A stretch of 64,000 nucleotides of DNA from Microbacterium testaceum StLB037 (GTDB taxonomy: Bacteria; Actinomycetota; Actinomycetes; Actinomycetales; Microbacteriaceae): assembly GCF_000202635.1 (NCBI RefSeq), contig NC_015125.1, positions 1,054,001 through 1,118,000 on the forward strand, in the 5' to 3' direction. Of the stretch, positions 37,176-45,791 are shown piece after piece. Positions within the stretch are counted from its first letter, which is position 1. Every line of letters begins with the position of its first letter. The notes below the pieces were generated by a model. The model ran no database searches. It was not told where the DNA came from and saw only the letters and a list, made by a program, of their open reading frames with translations. Position numbers and translations under genes: made by a program.

Positions 37176-40127
37176 TCAGCGTCGGGCCGGGCGGCGACGC
37201 AGGAGGAGGGCCCCTGCACCGAGCACGAGGGCGGCGAGAGCGGGGAACAGGATGCCGGCGACCGACGGCGTGCCCGTGTGCGCGAGCGCGGTCGGGGCGT
37301 TGTCCGCGGTGGGTGCGCCGCCGGCATCGGGATCGGTCGTCGGTGAGACGGGGGTGCTTCCGCCGTCGTCCGGCGTGGTTCCTCCGTCGCCCGACCCAGG
37401 ATCCGGCGCGGCCAGCAGCCGGACCGCGTGGAACTGCGCCGAGTCCTTCTCGGCGGCGATTCCGCCGCCCCAGGCGAGGTAACCGTCCCGGCCCGCACCG
37501 TCGGCCTCGTTCACGATGATCGCGCTCGACAGCAGGGCCGCGTCCCGGTCGACGCCCGCGAGGGCGCTCCACGGCACGGACACCTCGTACACGGTGTGGT
37601 GGGTGTCCTCATCGCGGGAGACGGCGACCTGCGCGCCCGGCACGGTCCCGGCGCCCTGCCCGACGGACAGCCAGCGGTACAGCTGCGGCCCCTCGGAGGT
37701 GAGGGCCATGCCGAACTCGTGCCAGACGCTCGCCGCCCCCGGTGCTCCCCCGGCCACGGTGAACTGCACGGAGTCGCCCTGCCAGATGTTCGCGCCCGTC
37801 GCGGGCTGGTCGTGCACGTCGTCGCTGACGTCGGCCGACAGGAAGAGTGCGTCGTCGTCCCAGGTGAGCCAGGCGCGCGCCGACTGGTCGTCGGCCGTCG
37901 GCGGCGTGGTCGTCCCCTGCGGCTCGAACGTCACGGGAGCGAGATCGCCGAGGTCGTCGAGCGTGCCGTCCACGGCGATGCTCCGATGCGCGGCACCGAC
38001 GGCGTCGGCGACGGTGAGGGGTGCCACCGCTCCCTCGGCCCGGACCGTCGACCCGTCGACCACCGCCTCCGCCGAGAACGTCTGCCGCTCGGTGAGGTCG
38101 GGGAGGGGAACGTCGATGGTCACGGCATCCGAGGCGGGAAGGGCGGGCGGGGCGTCCGCCTCGCCCGCGACGCCGGCGAGGGTGTACGACAACCGCGCCA
38201 GCGGCAGGTCGCGCGTCGAGGCGTTGGAGAGGCGTAGGCGCAGGACGTCGCCGCCGTCGGCCGAGATCGCCTGGATGCCCGAGAGCGTGACCGGCTCCGC
38301 GATGTCCGCGGATGCCCGCAGGACACCGGCTGCGCGATCACCCTCGTAGACGTGCGCCACGGTCTCGTACGTGCCGGTCTCGCGGGGCGCCGGGGCTGTG
38401 ACGGCGGTCGTGGCCGTCTCGGACCCGGCGGTCGCCTGGGTGAAGGCGCGCCCGTCCGGCAGCGTCAGCCGCCACTCGGCCGGAGCTCCGTCGGTACGAC
38501 CCGCGATGCTCCACTGGCCGGTGACGTCCCCGCCCACGACTCCCGCATCGAGCCGCAGCGCGGTCTCGGTCGCGGCAGCTCCGGTCACGGGTCCGCGCAC
38601 GTAGAGCGGGTCGCCGTCGACGGTCACGAAGACGTCGCCGCCCGAGCCGTCGAGGGTGTCGGTGCGGCCGTACGCGTCGGTCACCGCGACGGCCGCGTCC
38701 GCGCTCAGGCGCACCGTCCGCGGCGAGTCCGACCACAGCACGCGCAGGGGGCCGTCCGGGGTGTCGAAGAGGAACTGCCGTACCCCGTCGACGGAGTCGT
38801 CGCGGCCGGCGGGGGTCGCCCCGGCGAGCTGCGCCGCGGCGATCGAGTAGGCGGCGAACGCCGGCTTCGGCGTGTACGCCCCGCGCGCGTCGTCGGCGGC
38901 GCGGAGGAGACCGAAGTTCTGCTCGGTCTCGGCGGGGTCGGTGCCGTCGGAGACGAGGTCGTAGACGTAGTACCGGGCGGCATCGTGCGCCGCGGAGATC
39001 ACCGCGGACCGCGCGATGTTCGACGCCTGCTCGCGCTCCGACACCGCACGCGCGTTGGTGCCGGTGGGCCAGCCGTGCTCCGTGATCCACAGGGGCTTGC
39101 TCACGCCGCCGTTGTACTCGCGCACGAGGGCATCGACCCGGGTGAGGGTCTCATCCAGCGCATCGGCCGAGACGGGGTAGCTGTACGGGTGCAGCACGAC
39201 GCCGTCGACATACTTCAGCGCCCCGAGGCGGAAAGTCTGCTCGAGCCAGTCGGTGTTGAGGTTCGCCACGGCGGGACCGATGACCGGCAGGTCGGGAGCG
39301 ACGGCCTTCACGGCGGGGGATGCCGCAGCCAGCAGGTTCACGTAATCCTCGGGCGAGGTGTGGGTGTTGCCACCCAGTCCCAGGTCCCACTCGTTCCACA
39401 GCTCGATGGCGGTCGCCTGATCGCCGAACTCCGTCGCCATGGCGGCCGCGTACGCGGCGTACGCCGAGACGGCCTCGTCGCTGACCGGACCGTCGCCCCC
39501 GTCGTACAGGGGATTGCCGTAGCCCGCGAGGAGCAACGGACGCACGCCCGCGTCGCGCGCCGCGTCGAGGAACTCCTCCCGGGGACGGGCCCAGTCGTAC
39601 ACGCCCTTCTGCGTCTCGACCTCGCTCCAGTAGACCTCGTCGCGCAGTTGCGCGAACCCGCCCGTCGCGAGCGTGGGGAGCGAATCGGTGCTCCAGGACT
39701 GCCCGTAGTGCGTCGCGGCGCCGAAGCGTCCGGTCGCCGAGTCCGCGGCATCCCGATCCGGGAGGACGGCGAAGCTCGTCTCGGCGCTCGCCGCGCCCCC
39801 GTCGACCGAGACGACGAGGCGGTACCAGCCGAGCGCGGTGGTGGGGAGGTCCAGGATGCCGTCGGCCGGCTCGTTCCCCTCGGCCACGACCGTGCCGGAC
39901 GGGTCGGAGACCTGCCACGACAGCTGGGCCGCGTCGGTGCGGTAGTCGACCCGGGGCGTGTCGCCCTCGGCGAAGAGGTTCCCCGTGACCACCGGGCTGA
40001 GGGAGACGGCGGCAGTGGCCGCGGCGGCCGGAGACACCGGGGCGACGAGGGCGGTCGCCAACAGGACGACTGGGACGGCGGCCGCGGCGCACACGCGCCG
40101 GGACCGGGATCTGAGGGGGATGGGCAC
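37176..40127 (-). CDS. Secreted clan A glycoside hydrolase with CBM9-like domain and LAHTG anchor
   Basis: A 983-residue exported protein. A signal peptide covers about residues 1-37. A beta domain (40-125) precedes a TIM-barrel glycosidase (130-490) with acid/base Glu246 in ELWNEWDLG and nucleophile Glu350 in WITEHGWP, as in the GH5/GH39/GH30 group. Beta domains follow, then a CBM9-like domain (IAVDGTLDDLGDL, TWDDDALFLSADVSDD, WQGDSVQF). The end is a Pro/Thr/Asp linker, LAHTG, a hydrophobic helix and RRRPARR, an actinobacterial sortase signal. GTG at 40127 follows GAGGAG. Polysaccharide substrate unknown; the neighbouring rhamnosidase suggests a rhamnose-containing plant glycan. Confidence 0.85.
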   Translation of the reverse strand: MPIPLRSRSRRVCAAAAVPVVLLATALVAPVSPAAAATAAVSLSPVVTGNLFAEGDTPRVDYRTDAAQLSWQVSDPSGTVVAEGNEPADGILDLPTTALGWYRLVVSVDGGAASAETSFAVLPDRDAADSATGRFGAATHYGQSWSTDSLPTLATGGFAQLRDEVYWSEVETQKGVYDWARPREEFLDAARDAGVRPLLLAGYGNPLYDGGDGPVSDEAVSAYAAYAAAMATEFGDQATAIELWNEWDLGLGGNTHTSPEDYVNLLAAASPAVKAVAPDLPVIGPAVANLNTDWLEQTFRLGALKYVDGVVLHPYSYPVSADALDETLTRVDALVREYNGGVSKPLWITEHGWPTGTNARAVSEREQASNIARSAVISAAHDAARYYVYDLVSDGTDPAETEQNFGLLRAADDARGAYTPKPAFAAYSIAAAQLAGATPAGRDDSVDGVRQFLFDTPDGPLRVLWSDSPRTVRLSADAAVAVTDAYGRTDTLDGSGGDVFVTVDGDPLYVRGPVTGAAATETALRLDAGVVGGDVTGQWSIAGRTDGAPAEWRLTLPDGRAFTQATAGSETATTAVTAPAPRETGTYETVAHVYEGDRAAGVLRASADIAEPVTLSGIQAISADGGDVLRLRLSNASTRDLPLARLSYTLAGVAGEADAPPALPASDAVTIDVPLPDLTERQTFSAEAVVDGSTVRAEGAVAPLTVADAVGAAHRSIAVDGTLDDLGDLAPVTFEPQGTTTPPTADDQSARAWLTWDDDALFLSADVSDDVHDQPATGANIWQGDSVQFTVAGGAPGAASVWHEFGMALTSEGPQLYRWLSVGQGAGTVPGAQVAVSRDEDTHHTVYEVSVPWSALAGVDRDAALLSSAIIVNEADGAGRDGYLAWGGGIAAEKDSAQFHAVRLLAAPDPGSGDGGTTPDDGGSTPVSPTTDPDAGGAPTADNAPTALAHTGTPSVAGILFPALAALVLGAGALLLRRRPARR

Positions 40128-40158
40128 GAATGTCTCCTCATTGAGCGGATTCGGGATA

Positions 40159-40172
40159 GGCAAGCGCTTGCC
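40159..40172. promoter_or_regulatory. LacI-type operator, minus-strand arm
   Basis: Perfect 14-bp palindrome GGCAAGCGCTTGCC, with the AAGCGCTT centre common to LacI/GalR operators. It lies immediately downstream of the minus-strand -10 candidate (40179-40184), where a bound repressor would block transcription of the glycosidase-rhamnosidase unit. Confidence 0.75.
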
Positions 40173-40178
40173 CCGAGT

Positions 40179-40208
40179 AGTTTGAGAGACGGGGGACGTT
40201 TCTGTCAA
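40179..40208 (-). promoter_or_regulatory. Promoter of the secreted glycosidase gene
   Basis: On the minus strand a perfect TTGACA (-35; 40203-40208) is followed by 18 nt and CAAACT (-10; 40179-40184). The LacI-type palindrome follows within 7 nt. Confidence 0.55.
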
Positions 40209-40247
40209 CACCCGAATCGCAGAAATCAAGGGGACGCAAATCTGTCT

Positions 40248-40276
40248 TTGACGCTCAGCCCGAGAGGTGCTAGACA
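40248..40276 (+). promoter_or_regulatory. Promoter of the sugar ABC transporter operon
   Basis: TTGACG (-35; 40248-40253), 17-nt spacer, TAGACA (-10; 40271-40276), 52 nt before the binding-protein ATG. The second LacI-type site covers the expected transcription start. Confidence 0.65.
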
Positions 40277-40282
40277 TCTCAG

Positions 40283-40296
40283 GGCAAGCGATTTCC
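40283..40296. promoter_or_regulatory. LacI-type operator, plus-strand arm
   Basis: GGCAAGCGATTTCC, an imperfect version (10 of 14 palindromic positions) of the perfect site at 40159. It begins 7 nt after the -10 box of the ABC operon. The LacI gene at 48820 is the obvious regulator. Confidence 0.65.
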
Positions 40297-40328
40297 CTCT
40301 TGCTTCCGCTCTTCGCCAAGGAGTTTCA

Positions 40329-41690
40329 ATGACGAAACGTGTCCGTTCCGTCGTCGCCGTGATCGCACTCGGCGGCCTGTCGGCCGCAGCCCTCGCGGGC
40401 TGCAGTTCCCCCTCCGCGGGAACGTCCGACGGCAAGGTCTCGATTCAGATCGGCGACCGGCCCAGCGCCGACCGCCCCGAGGACCGCGCCTACTTCGACA
40501 AGCGTGTCGAGGCTTTCGAACAGGCCAACCCCGACATCACGCTCGAGCCGGTCGAGACCGGCTACGACGCTTCGACCTTCCAGGCGCTCGCCGCCGGGGG
40601 CAGCCTGCCCACGGTCATGAGCGTGCCGCTCACCGAACCCGCGGGGCTCATCAAGCGCGGACAGGCCGCCGACCTCACCGACGCGCTGAAGAACGAGGGC
40701 CTCCTCGACAGCCTCAACCCCACGGTGCTCAAGCTCGCCGAGAACAGCGAGGGACGCGCGTACGCGATCCCCACCAACGCGTACTCGTTCGGTCTCGTCT
40801 ACAACCGCGAGCTGTTCACGAAGGCCGGCCTCGACCCCGACTCCCCGCCCACCACCTGGGACCAGGTGCGGGCCGCCGCCAAGAAGATCCACGACGCGAC
40901 GGGCGCCGCGGGCTTCTCCGTCCTCACCACCGCGAACACCGGCGGGTGGCAGTTCTCGGGCATGACCTACTCGTTCGGCGGCACCGTCGAGAACGAGGAC
41001 GGCTCGAAGGCCACGTTCGACGACAAGCCCTCCACCCAGGCGCTGCAGCTGCTCAGCGACATGCGGTGGAAGGACGGCACGATGCCCGAGAACACGCTCT
41101 ACGACATCCCGACCCAGGGTCAGGACTTCGCCGCCGGCAAGATCGGCATGATCATCGGCGCGAGCGACTCGTACTACAACATCGTGCAGAACCTGAAGCT
41201 GCCCGCCGAGAGCTTCGGCATCGGCGGGATGCCGCAGCTCAAGGGCGCCGAGGGCACCCTCGGCGGCGGCACGGTGCAGATCGTCGACCCCAAGGCGAGC
41301 GCCGAGCAGCAGGCCGCGGCCGTCAAGTGGGTGAAGTTCTTCTACCTGCAGCGCTTCCTCGACGAGAACACCGCCGTCGAGGACGCCAAGGCGTCGAACG
41401 AGGCCGGTTCGGTCACGGGCCTCCCGGGGCTGCCCGTCGTCAACAGCGACCAGTACTCCGCGTACTTCGACTGGATCAAGCAGTACATCAACGTGCCGAG
41501 CGCGAACTTCACGCCGTACCTCGGCGCCTCGGCATCCATCCCCGTCGTCGCCGAGCCGGTCAACAACGCGCAAGAGGTGTACGGCGCCCTCGACACGGTC
41601 GTCCAGTCGGTCCTGACCGATCAGAACGCCGACATCCCCTCCCTGCTCAGCACCGCCCAGACCGACGTGCAGTCGCGCCTGAGCCGCTGA
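40329..41690 (+). CDS. Sugar ABC transporter substrate-binding lipoprotein
   Basis: A 453-residue extracellular solute-binding protein (family 1, carbohydrate type). The signal peptide ends in lipobox LAGC, giving Cys25 as the lipidated residue. Core motifs are QANPDITLEPVETGYDASTF, IPTNAYSFGLVYNRELFTKA and AAGKIGMIIGASD. AAGGAG lies upstream of the ATG at 40329. It captures oligosaccharide outside the cell for the two following permeases; no ATPase gene is present, so a shared MsiK-type ATPase is likely. Confidence 0.94.
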   Translation: MTKRVRSVVAVIALGGLSAAALAGCSSPSAGTSDGKVSIQIGDRPSADRPEDRAYFDKRVEAFEQANPDITLEPVETGYDASTFQALAAGGSLPTVMSVPLTEPAGLIKRGQAADLTDALKNEGLLDSLNPTVLKLAENSEGRAYAIPTNAYSFGLVYNRELFTKAGLDPDSPPTTWDQVRAAAKKIHDATGAAGFSVLTTANTGGWQFSGMTYSFGGTVENEDGSKATFDDKPSTQALQLLSDMRWKDGTMPENTLYDIPTQGQDFAAGKIGMIIGASDSYYNIVQNLKLPAESFGIGGMPQLKGAEGTLGGGTVQIVDPKASAEQQAAAVKWVKFFYLQRFLDENTAVEDAKASNEAGSVTGLPGLPVVNSDQYSAYFDWIKQYINVPSANFTPYLGASASIPVVAEPVNNAQEVYGALDTVVQSVLTDQNADIPSLLSTAQTDVQSRLSR

Positions 41691-41748
41691 TCACCCCACC
41701 CGGGGCGGGTCGCCGCGCGGCCCGCCCCTCCCTCCCCCGGAGACGTCC

Positions 41749-42693
41749 ATGACCGATCTCGACGAGCGTCCGCGCACCGCCGCGCGAACCGCCGCCACCC
41801 CCGCGCGCCCCGCCCGCCGGCGACGTCCCTGGCGCCCCGGCCTCACCGCGCTGCTCATCGCCGCCCCGGCGATCCTCGTCTACGCCTACTTCTCGTGGGG
41901 TCCCATCCTCAGCTCGCTCGTGATGAGCGTCCAGCGGGTGGTGCTCACGGGGCAGAGCGACTTCGTCGGGTGGGACAACTTCGCCTACGTGCTGAGCGAC
42001 CCCGGGCTCCCGCAGGCCACCGCGAACACGGTCCTGTACACGGTGCTCGCGATCGTCTTCGGCTTCCCGGTGCCGCTCGCCCTCGCGGTGTTCATCTCCG
42101 AGATGCGCTCGCGCGCCTGGTACTTCAGCGCCCTCGCCTACCTGCCCGTGATGGTGCCCCCGGTCGTGGCGATCCTCCTTTGGAAGTTCTTCTACGCCCC
42201 CGACGCCGACGGACTGTTCAACACCGTGCTCGGGTGGGTCGGCATCGGCCCCCTGCCCTGGCTCAACTCCCCGGCGAGCGCCATGCCCTCGATCGTCCTC
42301 GAGACCACGTGGGCGGGAGCCGGCACCGCGGTGATCATCTACATCGCCGCGCTCACCAGCATCCCGGGCGAGCTGTACGAGGCCGCCGAGCTCGACGGCG
42401 CCGGGATTTGGCGTCGCGTCTGGCACGTCGCCCTGCCGCAGATGCGCGGGATCATCGGCACGATGCTGCTGCTGCAGATCATCGGCACGATGCAGGTCTT
42501 CACCGAGCCGTTCCTCTTCACCGGCGGCGGCCCGCAGGGTGCGACCAAGACCCTGCTCATGACCATCTACGACTACGCCTTCACGCGCGTCGACTACGGC
42601 GCGGCCACCGCCCTCAGCGTGCTGCTCGCCCTCGTCCTCGGCCTGTTCTCCCTCGCCTACTTCCGCCTCACGCGCAGCTGGAGCCGTTCATGA
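41749..42693 (+). CDS. Sugar ABC transporter permease (MalF/UgpA type)
   Basis: A 314-residue permease with six membrane helices. The ABC-ATPase contact loop reads EAAELDGAGIWRRVWHVALP, the EAA motif of the CUT1 family. The N-terminal 25 residues are a basic cytoplasmic tail. It follows the binding protein by 58 nt and overlaps the next permease by 4 nt (ATGA). Confidence 0.94.
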   Translation: MTDLDERPRTAARTAATPARPARRRRPWRPGLTALLIAAPAILVYAYFSWGPILSSLVMSVQRVVLTGQSDFVGWDNFAYVLSDPGLPQATANTVLYTVLAIVFGFPVPLALAVFISEMRSRAWYFSALAYLPVMVPPVVAILLWKFFYAPDADGLFNTVLGWVGIGPLPWLNSPASAMPSIVLETTWAGAGTAVIIYIAALTSIPGELYEAAELDGAGIWRRVWHVALPQMRGIIGTMLLLQIIGTMQVFTEPFLFTGGGPQGATKTLLMTIYDYAFTRVDYGAATALSVLLALVLGLFSLAYFRLTRSWSRS

Positions 42694-43619
42694 GCCTGCT
42701 CTCCCTCGGCCGTCGTCGTCCCGCCGCCGCGCCCGAGCCCCTCACCCGCACCAACATCTCGGATGCCGACCGCTCCCGGCCCTCGGTACGGATCAGCCTG
42801 ACCGTCGGTCACGTCCTCGTGCTCGCCGCGCTGATCATCGCCGGTCTCGGTCCGATCGTCTGGCTCGCCCTCGCGGCGGTCTCGCCGACGCAGGACCTCA
42901 TCCGCGGCCCGTTCTCGTTCTTCTCCAGCGGCGTCGTGCAGTGGGAGAACCTCGGCATCGCGTGGGAACGCGGCCGCATCGGGCACTACCTCACCAACAC
43001 CGCGATCCTCGCGGCGGGCTCGGTGGTGACCACGCTTCTCGTGTCGACGACCGCGGCCTTCGTCATCACGGTGCTGCGCCCGCGGTGGGGGAAGCTGCTC
43101 TCCGGCGCGATCCTGGCGACCCTCTTCATCCCCGGCATCGTCTCGCTCGTCCCGCTGTACCTCACGGTGCGCGAACTGCCGGTCCTCGGCTTCTCCCTCA
43201 TCGACACGTGGTGGGCCGTATGGCTCCCCGCGGGCGCCACGGCGTTCAACGTGCTGATCATCTCGCGCTTCCTCGAGGCGATCCCCGCCGACCTGTACGA
43301 AGCCGCCCGTATCGACGGCGCCGGCCCGCTCCGCATCCTGTGGAGCATCGTTCTGCCGCTCGCGCGTCCGATCCTCGGCGTCGTCGGTCTGCTGACCGTG
43401 GTGGCGTCGTGGAAGGACTACCTCTGGCCCCTGCTCGTGCTGCCCACGCCCGACAATCAGCCGGTCTCGGTGGCGCTGCCGCGCCTGGCCGATCAGACCG
43501 AGCTCAGCGTGCAGATGGCCGCGCTGTTCCTCTCGCTCATCATCCCGGTGGCGCTGTTCCTCATCTTCCAGCGCCAGTTCCTGCGGGGCGCGAGCATGGC
43601 GGGCGGGGTGAAGGGATGA
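42690..43619 (+). CDS. Sugar ABC transporter permease (MalG/UgpE type)
   Basis: A 309-residue second CUT1 permease with six helices and EAA loop EAARIDGAGPLRILWSIVLP. A longer N-terminal tail (about 40 residues) precedes the first helix. It overlaps both neighbours by ATGA, so the operon is tightly coupled. Confidence 0.94.
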   Translation: MSLLSLGRRRPAAAPEPLTRTNISDADRSRPSVRISLTVGHVLVLAALIIAGLGPIVWLALAAVSPTQDLIRGPFSFFSSGVVQWENLGIAWERGRIGHYLTNTAILAAGSVVTTLLVSTTAAFVITVLRPRWGKLLSGAILATLFIPGIVSLVPLYLTVRELPVLGFSLIDTWWAVWLPAGATAFNVLIISRFLEAIPADLYEAARIDGAGPLRILWSIVLPLARPILGVVGLLTVVASWKDYLWPLLVLPTPDNQPVSVALPRLADQTELSVQMAALFLSLIIPVALFLIFQRQFLRGASMAGGVKG

Positions 43620-44497
43620 GCCGCATCCTCGTCACGGGCGCCGACGGCGAGATCGGTCGCGCGGTCAGCGAGAGCCTCGTCGCCGCCGGACACGCCGTCA
43701 CCGCCCTGTCGCTGTCGTTCTCGTCGGCGCACCCGGCCGATCGCCTCATCGAGGGCGACGCCACCGCACCCGACGTCGTCGACTCCGCGATGGACGACGT
43801 CGACGCCGTCGCCCACTTCGCCGCGATCCCGCACCCCAGCCTCGGCACCCCGATCGACGTCTTCCGCGTCAACACCGCGGCGACCTTCACGGTGCTCACC
43901 CGCGCCGGTGAGCGGGGCGTGCGCCGCGCCGTGATCGCGAGCAGCATCAACGCGATCGGGTACCCGAACAACCCCCACGGGGCGTTGCCCCCGGCGTTCC
44001 CGCTGGACGCGCACACCCCGCCCGACATCGCCGACGCCTACTCGCTCTCCAAGCTCGTCGACGAGCGCACCGCTGCGTACGCGCACCGCCGCTACGGTCT
44101 CGACGTCGTCGCGCTGCGCTTCCCCCTGGTGAAGTGGCCGGACGTGCTCCGCGACGCGGCCCACGACGTCGAGGACGACCCGGCGCGGCTCGCCCGCGAG
44201 GGGTGGGCGTACCTCACGATGCGCGACGCCACCCGTGCGGTGCAGCGCGCCCTCGACGCCGATCTCGTCGGCGCACCCGTCATCCCCCTCAGCGCCGCCG
44301 ACACGCTGCTGCCCATCGACTCGGCAGAGCTGGTGGCGCGCTACGCGCCCGGCACCGTGCTCTCGCGCCCGGTCCTCGGTCGCGATGCCCTCGTCGACAC
44401 GAGCGCGGCCCGCGACCTGCTCGGCTTCGTACCGAGCGAGTCCATCCACGACGGCACCGCCACCGAACGGGCGTCCCTGATCAGGAGCGAACGATGA
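43616..44497 (+). CDS. NAD-dependent epimerase/dehydrogenase, uronate-dehydrogenase-like
   Basis: A 293-residue extended short-chain dehydrogenase. The NAD site is ILVTGADGEIGR, the active site has SSINAIGY and YSLSK (Tyr-x3-Lys). The pattern of the substrate region (HFAAIPHPSLGTPIDVFRVN, then FPLVKWPDV) resembles uronate dehydrogenases, which oxidise a cyclic sugar at C1 to the lactone. In this operon it may oxidise the released sugar before the downstream dehydratase and kinase act. The exact sugar is inference; other sugar dehydrogenases of the family remain possible. Confidence 0.78.
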   Translation: MSRILVTGADGEIGRAVSESLVAAGHAVTALSLSFSSAHPADRLIEGDATAPDVVDSAMDDVDAVAHFAAIPHPSLGTPIDVFRVNTAATFTVLTRAGERGVRRAVIASSINAIGYPNNPHGALPPAFPLDAHTPPDIADAYSLSKLVDERTAAYAHRRYGLDVVALRFPLVKWPDVLRDAAHDVEDDPARLAREGWAYLTMRDATRAVQRALDADLVGAPVIPLSAADTLLPIDSAELVARYAPGTVLSRPVLGRDALVDTSAARDLLGFVPSESIHDGTATERASLIRSER

Positions 44498-45759
44498 CCC
44501 TCGCCGAGACCGACACCGCCTTCCCGCAGCCCTGGCTGCCGCGCGAGGAGGTCCGCATCACCGACATCCGCGCGATCGTGACCGCCCCCGAGGGCATTCC
44601 GCTCGTGGTGGTGCGCGTCGACACCGACCAGCCGGGCCTGTACGGCTACGGCTGCGCGACGTTCACGCAGCGGTGGAAAGCCGTCGTGGCGTTCCTCGAG
44701 CACGTGCGTCCGCTCGTGATCGGCCGCTACCCCGGCGACATCGACGACCTCACGCGGCTCGTGCGCTTCACCGGGTACTGGCGCGAGGGGCCGGTCGGCA
44801 ACAACGCGCTCTCGGGCCTCGACATGGCCCTCTGGGACATCGCCGGCAAGAGGGCCGGGATGCCGGTGTACGAGATGTTCGGCGGACGTGTCCGCGCCGC
44901 CGCCGACACGTATCTGCACGCCGAGGGCGCCGACGCCGAGGCGACCACCGAGCACGCGCGCGAACTGATCGCCGCCGGCCAGCGTCACGTCCGCATCCAG
45001 GTCGGGCAGCAGGGCACCGGGCACTACGGCGCTCCGCCCCTTCCGGGGGACTTCGCCTGGGCGAAGCACGCCGCGGGGTGGCGCGTCGAGGACTATCTGG
45101 TGGCCACGCCCCGGCTGTTCGCGCACGTCCGCGAGGAGCTCGGCGACGGCGTCGAGCTGCTGCACGACGTGCACTCGCGCCTCAGCCCGAGCCAGGCCGT
45201 CACCCTGACCCGCAGCCTCGAGCCCTACCGGCCGTTCTTCGTCGAGGACGTGCTCGCCCCCGAGCACTGGCACCGCCTCGGCGAGGTGCGTCAGGCGTCT
45301 CCCGTGCCGATCGCCGTCGGCGAGCTCGCCACCTCGTTCACGGACGCTGCCCGGCTCGTCCGCGAGCACCAGGTCGACTACCTCCGCGCGCACCTCTCCG
45401 ACGTCGGCGGCGTGAGCGCGGCCCGGCGCCTCGCGGTCCTCGCCGACATCGAGGGCGTCCGCACGGCGTGGCACTCCCCCGGCGATGCCTCCCCCTTCGC
45501 GGTGGCGGCCGCGGTCGCGCTCGACGTCACCTCCCCGGCCTTCGGCATCCAGGAGGGGCACGTCTACAACGAGCAGACGCACGAGGTCTTCCCCGGGATG
45601 ATCGACATCGTCGACGGCTGGCTGACCCCCAACGACGCCCCCGGATGGGGCATCGAGGCCGACGAGAAGGCCGCCGCCCGCTTCCCCGCCGGGCTCTCCG
45701 GCCACGACGCCTGGGCCGCGAAAGTGCGCGCACCCGACGGAGCGCTGATCGCCCCGTGA
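44494..45759 (+). CDS. Enolase-superfamily sugar-acid dehydratase (mannonate dehydratase/RspA type)
   Basis: A 421-residue mandelate-racemase/muconate-lactonising fold protein of the ManD/RspA group. Metal ligands are Asp in LLHDVHSRLSPSQA, Glu in FFVEDVLAPE and Glu in IAVGELATSF; HSPGDASPF carries the C-terminal His. The ending FGIQEGHVYNEQTHEVFPGM is family-typical. Members dehydrate D-mannonate or D-gluconate to 2-keto-3-deoxy sugar acids, though many are weak or inactive. Its ATG overlaps the upstream SDR stop. The KDG-kinase-like gene downstream fits a 2-keto-3-deoxy product. Confidence 0.85.
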   Translation: MTLAETDTAFPQPWLPREEVRITDIRAIVTAPEGIPLVVVRVDTDQPGLYGYGCATFTQRWKAVVAFLEHVRPLVIGRYPGDIDDLTRLVRFTGYWREGPVGNNALSGLDMALWDIAGKRAGMPVYEMFGGRVRAAADTYLHAEGADAEATTEHARELIAAGQRHVRIQVGQQGTGHYGAPPLPGDFAWAKHAAGWRVEDYLVATPRLFAHVREELGDGVELLHDVHSRLSPSQAVTLTRSLEPYRPFFVEDVLAPEHWHRLGEVRQASPVPIAVGELATSFTDAARLVREHQVDYLRAHLSDVGGVSAARRLAVLADIEGVRTAWHSPGDASPFAVAAAVALDVTSPAFGIQEGHVYNEQTHEVFPGMIDIVDGWLTPNDAPGWGIEADEKAAARFPAGLSGHDAWAAKVRAPDGALIAP

Positions 45760-45791
45760 CCACCCCCGTCCCTCTCGAGGAGAGAACCCGC

